Assembly (NCBI GenBank): GCA_022822745.1
Contig: JAJEAO010000108.1
Span: 1-38,034, forward strand
Reading direction: 5' to 3'
Origin: Acidobacteriota bacterium
Lineage (GTDB): Bacteria > Acidobacteriota > Vicinamibacteria > Marinacidobacterales > Marinacidobacteraceae
DNA length: 38,034 nt
Position 1 is the stretch's first letter. Each line of letters opens with the position of its first letter. The translations under genes and the position numbers were made by a program. Under the pieces are notes generated by a model. The model had not been told where the DNA came from and did no database searches. It saw nothing but the letters and a program-made list of their open reading frames with translations. Positions 7,103 through 14,436 of the stretch are shown here, one piece after another.

Positions 7103-8251
7103 ATGACGAGACGGATGGGGCGGCGACCGTTCCTCGGGCTGATGGCCGGCTCCGCCGGGGCCCTCGCGCTGCATCCGGAGCGGGCCGAGCCCGGCGGGGC
7201 GGCCGGAACCGGGGCGCGTGGGCAAGAGGAGCAGGGCGGGACGGCGTTCCCGCGCGATCCGGCCATCACCGAGCTCTACCGGCGGTCGGTCGTGATCGAT
7301 TCGCTCGCGGTGGGCTACGAATGGGACGACATCGAGTACGACGCGGTTCGACGATCCGGTTACACCGGAATCCAGACCACCCTGCCGAGCAACAGCTTCC
7401 CGGTGGCGGTGCGGGCGCTCGCCGCGTGGCGCCAGCGCATCCGGGACAACCCGGACAGGCTGGTCCACGCCACCCTCGCCGAACACATCCGCGACGCCAA
7501 GGCCGAGGGGAAGATGGCGGTCGTCTTCGGCTTCCAGAACGCGACGATGCTCGAGGGCGATCTCGCCAATCTGGATCCGCTGCACGAGCTCGGAACCCGC
7601 TGCATCCAGCTCACCTACAACTCGCAGAACCGCCTCGGCAGCGGGTGCACCGAGCGGGTGGACGGGGGGCTCTCCGACTTCGGAGTGGAGGTCGTGGAGC
7701 GGATGAACGAGCTGGGCATCGTGGTGGACCTGTCCCACTGCGGGCGGCAGACCTCCATGGACGGGATCCTGGTCTCCCGGCGGCCCCCGTCCTTCACCCA
7801 CACCTTCTGCGAGACGCTCTACCCCGACCATCCGCGGGCCAAGACCGATGAGCAGATCCGGGCGATGTCGGAAAAGGGCGGAGTCACCGGGATCGCGAGC
7901 CTGGGCTATTTCGTGGGACCGGACCCGGACACCTCGATCGAGGACTACGTGAACCACATCCTCCACGCGGTGCGGATCGGCGGCATCGAACATGTCGGGA
8001 TCGCGACCGACCACGCGATCCGGGGACTCCGGTCGTGGGCCACGCGGGAGAACTGGTACGAGCCGCGCCTTCGCATCTTCAAGCCCAGCTACCGGGTGCG
8101 CTGGCCTCCCTTCATCGAGGGTCTCGACGAGCCGGAGCGGTTCCTGAACGTGGCGCATGTCCTCCATCGCCGCGGGGTGGCGGAAGTGGACATCGCCCGC
8201 ATCCTCGGCGGGAACTGGCTGCGCTATTTCGGCGAGATCTTCGGCGGCTGA
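7103..8251 (+). CDS. Membrane dipeptidase-like (peptidase family M19) protein with Tat-type signal
   Basis: This 382-aa protein starts at the ATG at 7103, with GGAGG eight bases upstream. The N-terminus MTRRMGRRPFLGLMAGSAGA has a twin-arginine pattern, predicting folded export. The body follows M19 order: FGFQNATMLEGDL, LGTRCIQLTYNSQN, the conserved DLSHCG, a THT segment, then DHPR and GIATDH. Canonical members use an HxD pair near the N-terminus and a Glu in GGEG. Here the strand reads VVIDSLAV and the Glu position is Gln (FGFQN), while the later histidines remain. This matches an FGFQN-type subfamily as I remember it rather than a decayed gene; its substrate is uncertain. Confidence 0.85.
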   Translation: MTRRMGRRPFLGLMAGSAGALALHPERAEPGGAAGTGARGQEEQGGTAFPRDPAITELYRRSVVIDSLAVGYEWDDIEYDAVRRSGYTGIQTTLPSNSFPVAVRALAAWRQRIRDNPDRLVHATLAEHIRDAKAEGKMAVVFGFQNATMLEGDLANLDPLHELGTRCIQLTYNSQNRLGSGCTERVDGGLSDFGVEVVERMNELGIVVDLSHCGRQTSMDGILVSRRPPSFTHTFCETLYPDHPRAKTDEQIRAMSEKGGVTGIASLGYFVGPDPDTSIEDYVNHILHAVRIGGIEHVGIATDHAIRGLRSWATRENWYEPRLRIFKPSYRVRWPPFIEGLDEPERFLNVAHVLHRRGVAEVDIARILGGNWLRYFGEIFGG

Positions 8252-8285
8252 GCTCGCCGGATCACGCGGTCGCGGCCGAGTGGGT

Positions 8286-9206
8286 GTGCCCGAAGACCTG
8301 CTCATCCTCGACGGTGGGCTGGCCACCGAGCTGGAAGCCGCGGGATTCGATCTGAACCACGCGCTCTGGTCCGGACGGGTGCTGCTCGAAGAGCCGGGGG
8401 CGGTCGAGGCGGCGCATCGGCGGTTCCTCGAAGCCGGAGCGGACTGCGTGATCTCGGCCTCCTACCAGGTGAGCTTCGAGGGATGCCGCCGTCTGGGAAT
8501 ACGCGAGGCGGAGGCCCGTCGCGCGCTGGAGCGGTCGGTGAAGCTGGCGCGGGCGGCGCGGGACCGCTTCCATGTCGAACCCGCCAGCCGGCGGGGCCGG
8601 CGGGGCCGGCGGCGACCGCTGGTGGCAGCGAGCGTGGGTCCGTACGGGGCTTACCTCGCCGACGGCTCGGAGTACCGGGGGGATTACGGTGTGGACGACG
8701 CCGTTCTGGAGGCCTTCCACGACCGTCGGCTGGATGTCCTCACCCGCGCCGGACCGGATCTCCTGGCGGTGGAGACGATCCCCTCGGCCCAGGAGGCCCG
8801 GGTGCTGCGGAGACTGCTGGACCGGCGCGATGGACCGCCGGCGTGGATGTCGTTCACCTGCCGCGACGAGCGGCATCTCTCCGACGGAACCCCGCTGGAA
8901 GAGATCGCCGCCGAGCTCGCGGGCTGTGACCGGGTTCGGTGGGTCGGAGTGAACTGCACCCCGCCGCGGCTCATCGCCCCGCTGATCCCCCGGTTCGCCG
9001 CGGCGAGCGGCAAGCCGGTGGTGGCCTATCCGAACGGCGACGGCGTGTGGGATCCGGTGACGAAGACCTGGGCCGAGCCGGACGAACAGCCTGACCTCGC
9101 GGACCTGGCGCCGGAATGGAGGCGTCTCGGCGCGGCGCTCATCGGCGGCTGCTGCCGAACTCGACCGCACGACATCCGACGCCTCCGGACCGCACTCACC
9201 GCGTGA
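8286..9206 (+). CDS. Homocysteine S-methyltransferase family protein
   Basis: This protein of about 306 aa has the Pfam S-methyl_trans fold. The N-terminus reads LILDGGLATELEAAG, then GADCVISASYQ, and the zinc-binding cysteines appear in GVNCTPP and GGCCRTRPHDI near the C-terminus. Family members move a methyl group from S-methylmethionine, SAM or betaine to homocysteine, giving methionine; MmuM is the closest familiar model. The start is GTG at 8286 (or GTG at 8280), without a strong ribosome site. A 10-bp tandem repeat of GGCCGGCGGG near 8588-8612 encodes an Arg/Gly-rich linker that looks like a local expansion. The gene lies 34 bases after the M19 gene, probably in the same transcript. Confidence 0.88.
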   Translation: MPEDLLILDGGLATELEAAGFDLNHALWSGRVLLEEPGAVEAAHRRFLEAGADCVISASYQVSFEGCRRLGIREAEARRALERSVKLARAARDRFHVEPASRRGRRGRRRPLVAASVGPYGAYLADGSEYRGDYGVDDAVLEAFHDRRLDVLTRAGPDLLAVETIPSAQEARVLRRLLDRRDGPPAWMSFTCRDERHLSDGTPLEEIAAELAGCDRVRWVGVNCTPPRLIAPLIPRFAAASGKPVVAYPNGDGVWDPVTKTWAEPDEQPDLADLAPEWRRLGAALIGGCCRTRPHDIRRLRTALTA

Positions 9207-9311
9207 CGCCGCGCTCTCCCAAACCCGGCCGGCGTATCCGGCCGCCCGGAATGCGGCTCCCGGTGCTGGAAAAACAGATACTATGGCGATGTCTTTTCAA
9301 GGTAATGGGCG

Positions 9312-10445
9312 ATGATTCCTCGGGCGGCAGCCCACGTCGTGGGCAAGGCGCTTCGGCGCAGTCCGGTCGTCGCCCTCGTCGGAGCGCGGCAATCCGGCAA
9401 GACGACGCTGGCGCGCCAGCTCGTCTCCCCGGACTCGGCCAACTACTTCGACCTCGAGGATCCGCTGAGCCTGGCGCGCCTCGACGAGCCGATGACGGCT
9501 CTGGGCCGTCTGCGGGGGCTCGTGGTTCTGGACGAGGTCCAGCGGCGACCCGAGCTGTTTCCGGTGTTGCGGGTTCTCGCCGACCGCGAAGGGATCCCGG
9601 CCCGGTTCCTGGTGCTGGGAAGCGCGGGGCCCGATCTCCTGCGCCAGGGCAGCGAGTCCCTGGCGGGCCGGATCGAGATCCTCGAGCTCGGGGGTTTCGG
9701 CCTGGAGGAGGTCGGGACCGGGAACCTCGATGCGCTGTGGGTGCGCGGCGGCTTCCCCCGGGCCTTCCTCGCCGAGAGCGACGAGGACAGCATGATCTGG
9801 CGGCGGAACTACACGCGGGCGCTCATCGAGCGGGATCTGCCCGCCGTCGGCTCGAGGCTGCCGCCGGTGACCATCCACCGGCTGCTGCTCATGCTCGCCG
9901 CGTATCACGGTCAGATCGTGAACATCGCCGCCATCTCCGCTTCGCTCGGGCTGACGCAGCCCACCGTCCGCCGGTATCTGGATCTTCTCGAAGGCCTGTT
10001 CCTCGTTCGCCAGCTCCGTCCGTGGAGCGAGAACCTCCGGAAGCGGCAGGTGAAGCGACCCAGGCTCTATTTCCGGGACTCCGGCGTGTACCACCAGTTG
10101 ATGGGGCTCGCCACGATGGACGCGCTGCTGCGGGATCCCCGGCTGGGGGCCTCGTGGGAGGGCTTCGTGCTCGAAAGGGTGATCGCGGAGGCGGCGCCGG
10201 AACAGGCGTACTTCTGGAGGACTCACGCCGGCGCCGAGCTGGATCTCCTGCTCCGGAAAGGGGGTCGGAGGATCGGCGTCGAGATCAAGTGGGCGGATGC
10301 TCCCCGCCCGACGAAATCCATGCGGACCGCGATCGAAGACCTCCGGCTGGATCGGCTGTTCGTCGTCTATCCGGGGCCGCTGCGATTCGATCTCGGGGAG
10401 CGCATCACCGCGGTCCCGGCGCGGGAACCGCTTCCAATCCCGTGA
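9312..10445 (+). CDS. AAA ATPase with DUF4143 C-terminal domain
   Basis: This 377-aa protein has Walker A GARQSGKT at residues 24-31 and Walker B LVVLDEVQ near 75. A winged-helix-like middle follows (ISASLGLTQPTVRRYLDLLE), and the C-terminal domain contains ELDLLL and VEIKWA, the D...ExK pattern of PD-(D/E)XK-like folds. This is the common 'ATP-binding protein, AAA_14 plus DUF4143' family, often scattered as accessory genes and of unclear function. An alternative start would be the ATG at 9305, which is out of frame, so 9312 stands. It is probably cytoplasmic. Confidence 0.9.
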   Translation: MIPRAAAHVVGKALRRSPVVALVGARQSGKTTLARQLVSPDSANYFDLEDPLSLARLDEPMTALGRLRGLVVLDEVQRRPELFPVLRVLADREGIPARFLVLGSAGPDLLRQGSESLAGRIEILELGGFGLEEVGTGNLDALWVRGGFPRAFLAESDEDSMIWRRNYTRALIERDLPAVGSRLPPVTIHRLLLMLAAYHGQIVNIAAISASLGLTQPTVRRYLDLLEGLFLVRQLRPWSENLRKRQVKRPRLYFRDSGVYHQLMGLATMDALLRDPRLGASWEGFVLERVIAEAAPEQAYFWRTHAGAELDLLLRKGGRRIGVEIKWADAPRPTKSMRTAIEDLRLDRLFVVYPGPLRFDLGERITAVPAREPLPIP

Positions 10446-10452
10446 ATCCGCC

Positions 10453-11601
10453 GTGAACCAGCAGAGATCCGTCTCCCCGCGGCGCCGCGTGGCTGGCGCT
10501 GTCCTCGCCGCCTGGGTCGCGACCGGTTCGGCGGCCGGGGCGCAGCTCCGGTTCGAGGAGACGCTTCTCGAGACGGAAGGGGCGACGAGCGCGGGAGTGA
10601 GCCTCGGGGATCTGGATGGCGACGGGGACCTGGACATCGTCCTGGCGAAGGGTCGGCACTGGCCGCTCGACAACCTCGTGCTCGTCAACGACGGATCGGG
10701 CGGCTTCGCCGAGCGCTACCCGGTGGGAGGGGCGGCGGATCGGACCTACACCGCGGCGCTCAGCGATCTGGACGGGGACGGCGACCTCGACCTCGCGGTG
10801 GGAAACGATGACCCGGATCAGAAGCAGGTCCATCTCAACGACGGGGACGGGCGATTCCGGGTCGCCGGGACGTTCGGGGATCCGGAGTGGCCGACCCGGA
10901 ACCTCACGGTGGCGGATCTCGACCGGGACGGGTCGCCCGACCTCATCCTGGCGAATCGCGGCGGGCCGGAGCGGTCCGCGAACCAGGTCTGCCGGAACGA
11001 CGGACGGGGGCACTTCCCGGCGTGCGTGGAGCTCTCCGGCGAGTCGGCCACGACGATCGCTGCCGGCGACCTGACGGGAGACGGGTGGACGGACCTCTTC
11101 GCGCCCCACCGCGACGGCGGACAGAGTTTCCTCTTCGGGAACGACGGCGCCGGCGGGTTTCCGGAGCGGATCGCGGTCGGGCCGGCGGAATCGGCCACGC
11201 GGGCGGTCACGCTGGGCGACTTCGATGGCGACGGACGGATCGACATCGTCCTCGGAGACGAGCTCGCAGGCGGAGTTCGCTTCCACCGGAACCGGGGCGA
11301 GGGACGGTTCGAGGGGGGCGCGCCGGTCGGCGACATCGGCGACCGGGTCTATTCGCTGGCCGCCTTCGATCTCGACCGGGACGGGGACAGCGATCTGATC
11401 GTGGGGAATCGGGAGACGCCCGGCGCCGTGCTGTGGAACGACGGGAGCGGAACCCGCTTCACCCGGACGCCATTCGGCGACGCGGCGGGGGCGATCTACG
11501 CCGTGACGGCGGGTGACCTCGACGGCGACGGCGCCCCCGAGATCGTCGTCGCCCGCTCGGGAGCGCCGAACGCGTACTACCGGATCCGCGGGCTTCGCTG
11601 A
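10453..11601 (+). CDS. Secreted FG-GAP/VCBS repeat beta-propeller protein
   Basis: This 382-aa protein starts with a GTG at 10453 and has a signal peptide (RRRVAGAVLAAWVATGSAAGA) ending near residue 30. Seven calcium-loop repeats of the type GDLDGDGDLDIVL are spaced about 50 residues apart: LGDLDGDGDLDIVL, LSDLDGDGDLDLAV, VADLDRDGSPDLIL, AGDLTGDGWTDLFA, LGDFDGDGRIDIVL, AFDLDRDGDSDLIV and AGDLDGDGAPEIVV. That fits a complete seven-bladed propeller, as in integrin-alpha-like FG-GAP domains. The role is likely extracellular binding; no catalytic domain is attached. Confidence 0.92.
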   Translation: MNQQRSVSPRRRVAGAVLAAWVATGSAAGAQLRFEETLLETEGATSAGVSLGDLDGDGDLDIVLAKGRHWPLDNLVLVNDGSGGFAERYPVGGAADRTYTAALSDLDGDGDLDLAVGNDDPDQKQVHLNDGDGRFRVAGTFGDPEWPTRNLTVADLDRDGSPDLILANRGGPERSANQVCRNDGRGHFPACVELSGESATTIAAGDLTGDGWTDLFAPHRDGGQSFLFGNDGAGGFPERIAVGPAESATRAVTLGDFDGDGRIDIVLGDELAGGVRFHRNRGEGRFEGGAPVGDIGDRVYSLAAFDLDRDGDSDLIVGNRETPGAVLWNDGSGTRFTRTPFGDAAGAIYAVTAGDLDGDGAPEIVVARSGAPNAYYRIRGLR

Positions 11602-11655
11602 TCCGCCGTAACGCCCCGGAGAGAGCCTCTGTCCGCCGCATCGGACGGCCCGGCG

Positions 11656-11991
11656 TCACCCGAAGAGGTCGGCGTGGGTTCCGGCTCGGGTGAAGTAGAT
11701 CGTCCCCGCAGGGCCGTCGGTCTCGTCGAGTCGGTAGATCAACAGGAAGTCGCCTCGGACGTGACACTCGCGGTAACCCGTCCATGAGCCCTTCAGCGGA
11801 TGGTCCCTCCGCTCCGGGCCCAGTGGCGCGTCACCGGCGATGAGCTGGAGCATGACGGACTTCAGGCGGTTCGGATCTTTCCGCCCGGAACGGGCGCGCC
11901 GCTTCCAGTCCCGGAGGAAACTCCGCGAATGACCGACGCGACGAGGAAGTCTCGGCGGCCTACGAGGCGCTGGCTTCGTCGAGTTCGGCAA
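11656..11991 (-). CDS. yafQ: YafQ-type RelE-superfamily mRNA interferase toxin
   Basis: This protein of at most 111 aa is a YafQ/RelE-like ribosome-dependent mRNA nuclease. Its C-terminal half matches the family (DHPLKGSWTGYRECHV, DFLLIYRL, AGTHADLFG). Residues equivalent to E. coli YafQ His50, His63, Asp67, His87 and Phe91 are present as His64, His77, Asp81, His106 and Phe110, so it is likely active. The only plausible in-frame start upstream of the domain is the TTG at 11991, which overlaps the antitoxin gene by 32 bases, so the N-terminus is uncertain. It is transcribed with relB. Confidence 0.88.
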   Translation of the reverse strand: MPNSTKPAPRRPPRLPRRVGHSRSFLRDWKRRARSGRKDPNRLKSVMLQLIAGDAPLGPERRDHPLKGSWTGYRECHVRGDFLLIYRLDETDGPAGTIYFTRAGTHADLFG

Positions 11992-12241
11992 ACAGCTCGT
12001 CCGTGGTCATCGTCCTGCCCGAGCGATCCTTCACCATCTCGTCCACCTCGGCCATGGCCTGCCGCGTCTCGGCGTTCGGCACCTTCAGTTCGACCGGGAA
12101 CGCCTGCTCGGCCACGATCCGGTGGAACAACAGGCGCACTGCATCGGAGGTCGTGAGCCCCATCGCTGCGAGCGCATCCGTGGCGCGCCTCTTCAGTTCG
12201 GTGTCCATGCGCACGTGGACCATCGTGCTCGATTTCGCCAC
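11960..12241 (-). CDS. relB: RelB/DinJ-family antitoxin
   Basis: This 93-aa protein starts at the GTG at 12241, supported by AGGAGGTG six bases upstream on the coding strand. The N-terminus (STMVHVRMDTELKRRATDAL) is the ribbon-helix-helix DNA-binding part typical of RelB/DinJ, followed by TTSDAVRLLFHRIV. The C-terminal tail (TTDELFAELDEASAS) is the acidic toxin-binding part. The antitoxin should neutralise the YafQ-type toxin encoded directly downstream and repress the operon through the palindrome at 12253-12270. Confidence 0.93.
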   Translation of the reverse strand: MAKSSTMVHVRMDTELKRRATDALAAMGLTTSDAVRLLFHRIVAEQAFPVELKVPNAETRQAMAEVDEMVKDRSGRTMTTDELFAELDEASAS

Positions 12242-12252
12242 GATGCACCTCC

Positions 12253-12270
12253 TGTATCTCAAATGATACA
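12253..12270 (-). promoter_or_regulatory. Predicted RelB operator
   Basis: TGTATC and GATACA form a perfect inverted repeat separated by six bases, ending 12 bases before the relB start codon and next to its ribosome site. Ribbon-helix-helix antitoxins repress their own operons at such palindromes, so this is the likely autoregulatory site. It may overlap the -10 element. Confidence 0.7.
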
Positions 12271-12273
12271 CAC

Positions 12274-12306
12274 TGCCGCGCCGGGCCGATTCTCGCGGTA
12301 GCGGCC
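12274..12306 (-). repeat. Single copy of the GC-rich hairpin repeat upstream of relB
   Basis: On the minus strand this reads GGCCGCTACCGCGAGAA, then a T replacing the C of other copies, then CGGCCCGGCGCG. It matches the repeats at 5944-6319 and 19316-19414 and sits just upstream of the relB operator, in the same orientation relative to the gene as at mntA. Confidence 0.85.
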
Positions 12307-12348
12307 TCATCCGGCATCGCGACGCACTACCCTGGCGGGGCAGGTCGC

Positions 12349-12384
12349 ATCAGGGATCGCGTCAGGGATCGCGTCAGGGATCGC
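12349..12384. repeat. Three tandem 12-bp repeats
   Basis: The unit GTCAGGGATCGC (first copy begins A) is repeated three times without gaps at 12349-12360, 12361-12372 and 12373-12384. The array covers the stop codon of the PQQ-like gene at 12374, so the protein terminus lies in the last copy. Confidence 0.9.
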
Positions 12385-14335
12385 GCGCAGGCCAGGTCTC
12401 GCTGCCGAACAGGGTGATCCCGTCCAGCTCGAACCAGAACGGGCCGAGCGCGTCCTCGCCGCGGCGGGAGAAGTAGATCCCGCCGCACCGGTCGCCCGAC
12501 CATGCCTCCGCCTCGGTGGGGGCGGCGAACGAGAGGAGCGAGGCGGCTTCGACCTCCACCGCGCGCCACTCGTCCGAGACCGGGATCTCGAGCCCGTACT
12601 CGGCGCGGCCGCAGCGGATCGTGAGCTGGAACGGTCGGCTGCCGCGGGCGTGGAGCCGGAGACCGCCGAGATTGCGGAGGCCCACCGGCGCCGCGCCCCG
12701 GTCGAAGGGCTGGTACATCTGCGCCAGCGGTCCCCGCGCCGCTCCGGCGAGAAGCTCGCCGTCCACCCGAACCGCCGAACCGCTTCCCTCGGCGCCCGAA
12801 TCCACGAGACGCAGGGCGGCGGTCGAGACGCCGTTCGTGAACGTCTGCCAGCGCACGCCGGTCCCGCTGAAGAGATCCCCGTCCTCGAAGTCGTCCAGCA
12901 CCAGCACCTCGTCCGATCCCAGCGCGGCGGGGAACGGGGTCGTGTCGGCGACCGAAATGTCCGCGGGGGTCGTGGAAGCCCCCTCGACCGCCGCCACCAG
13001 CCGCTCCGTCGTGCGAACGAGGAACTGACCGTCGGATATGGCGGGCGTGGCGAGCGCGACCCCTCCCATCGGGTTGCGGGCGAGCAGCTCGTACTCGGGA
13101 CCGTCCCGGATGACGAAGATGTCGCCGTCCTCGCTGGTGAAGTAGATCCGTCCGTCGGCGGCGACCGGAGAGGCGGTGTAGGCGCCGCCCCGCTCGCCGA
13201 TCCGACGCTTGTAGAGGCGCTCGCCGGTGTCCGCGTCGAACGCGGTCAGGACGCCGCCCGCCGAGACGACATAGAGGACGCCCCGGTACACCAGCGGGGA
13301 GGCCATGTAGGGCCCGTCGCGAGGCGAGCTCCACACGACGTGCTCATTGGAGTCGGTTCCGTCGGCCAGCGAGATGTCGCCGGTGGCGTCGGCCCGGATG
13401 GCGAAGATCGGGCGGAACCGGTAACCGCTGGTGAGGTAGATCAACCCGCCTTCGACGACCGGAGTCGGCGTGGTGTTGAACGAGCTGCCCGCCATCCGCC
13501 ACAGCTCCGCCCCGGTCAGAACGTCGTAACCGTGCATCGTGCCGGCGCCGTTCGTGATGACCTGGGTTCGACCGCCCTCGGCGTGGACCGTCGGGGTTCC
13601 GAAGGACGAGATCAGATCGCGCTCGACGCGCCAGACGACTTCGCCGGTCTCCTTGTCGAAGGCGGCGAGGAAGGAGCCCTCCTGCTGGTCGGCGAGCGCG
13701 ATGACGAAGTCGCCCCAGAGGACCGGGGAACTGGCGGCGCCCCACTCGTAGGTCGTGTCGTAGCTGGCCCCGGCGTTGATCGGACCGAGTTGCGCCGCCC
13801 ACAGGCGATTCCCGTCGAAGTCCCACGCCGACAGATCCCCGCTGGCGACGAGGACGACGACCCGCTCCCCGTCGGTCGCGGGAGTCGCGGAGGCGTAGCT
13901 GTTCTTCGGATGCCGCTGCACCTCCGGGACTCCGGCGCTGACTTCCCGGGACCACAGGAGCGCGCCGGAGTCGCGGTCCACCGCGTGGACGAACCAGCGG
14001 TTCCGCTCGCGATCGGTGCGCCGGTCCATCCGCCCGTCCGTCCCGTAGCGGAACACCGGATTCGGGTTGTCGCTGAGGGCCGAGGTCACGAACACCCGGT
14101 CGCCCCACACGACCGGGCTGGAGTGCCCGAGGCCGGGGATGTCGGCGCTCCAGGCGATGTTCCGCCCGGTTTCGGCGTTCCACTCGAGCGGCGGCGCCTG
14201 CCCATCGGCGACGCCCGAAGCGGCCGGGCCCCGGAACGAGGGCCATGGCGCCCGCTCCTGACCGAACGCGCCGGCAGCCACGAGGATCGAGATCGAGAGG
14301 AGCCCGGGAACCGGACGGCGCAGGAGGATGGCCAC
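12374..14335 (-). CDS. Secreted PQQ-like beta-propeller protein with C-terminal CIA30-like domain
   Basis: This 653-aa protein begins at a GTG at 14335. A signal peptide (VPGLLSISILVAAGAFGQ) precedes a PQQ/pyrrolo-quinoline-type beta-propeller marked by repeats such as SSPVVWGDRVFV, ATPATDGERVVVL and ASPLVYRGVLYVV. The last 170 or so residues, from VLVLDDFEDGDL onward, look like the jelly-roll of CIA30 or similar carbohydrate-binding modules (FQLTIRCGRAEYGLEI). No dehydrogenase catalytic set was recognised, so a structural or binding role in the periplasm is more likely than quinoprotein enzyme activity. It is divergent from the M20 gene across about 100 bp. Confidence 0.85.
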   Translation of the reverse strand: MAILLRRPVPGLLSISILVAAGAFGQERAPWPSFRGPAASGVADGQAPPLEWNAETGRNIAWSADIPGLGHSSPVVWGDRVFVTSALSDNPNPVFRYGTDGRMDRRTDRERNRWFVHAVDRDSGALLWSREVSAGVPEVQRHPKNSYASATPATDGERVVVLVASGDLSAWDFDGNRLWAAQLGPINAGASYDTTYEWGAASSPVLWGDFVIALADQQEGSFLAAFDKETGEVVWRVERDLISSFGTPTVHAEGGRTQVITNGAGTMHGYDVLTGAELWRMAGSSFNTTPTPVVEGGLIYLTSGYRFRPIFAIRADATGDISLADGTDSNEHVVWSSPRDGPYMASPLVYRGVLYVVSAGGVLTAFDADTGERLYKRRIGERGGAYTASPVAADGRIYFTSEDGDIFVIRDGPEYELLARNPMGGVALATPAISDGQFLVRTTERLVAAVEGASTTPADISVADTTPFPAALGSDEVLVLDDFEDGDLFSGTGVRWQTFTNGVSTAALRLVDSGAEGSGSAVRVDGELLAGAARGPLAQMYQPFDRGAAPVGLRNLGGLRLHARGSRPFQLTIRCGRAEYGLEIPVSDEWRAVEVEAASLLSFAAPTEAEAWSGDRCGGIYFSRRGEDALGPFWFELDGITLFGSETWPARDP

Positions 14336-14436
14336 GGCGCATACATCGTATCCGGCGCCGGGGTCGGGAAGGACTCCGGCCGGGCAGCCCTCCCCGGTGC
14401 GCGTGGTATTTTCGCCCGCCGAGGAAGGAGATGACC

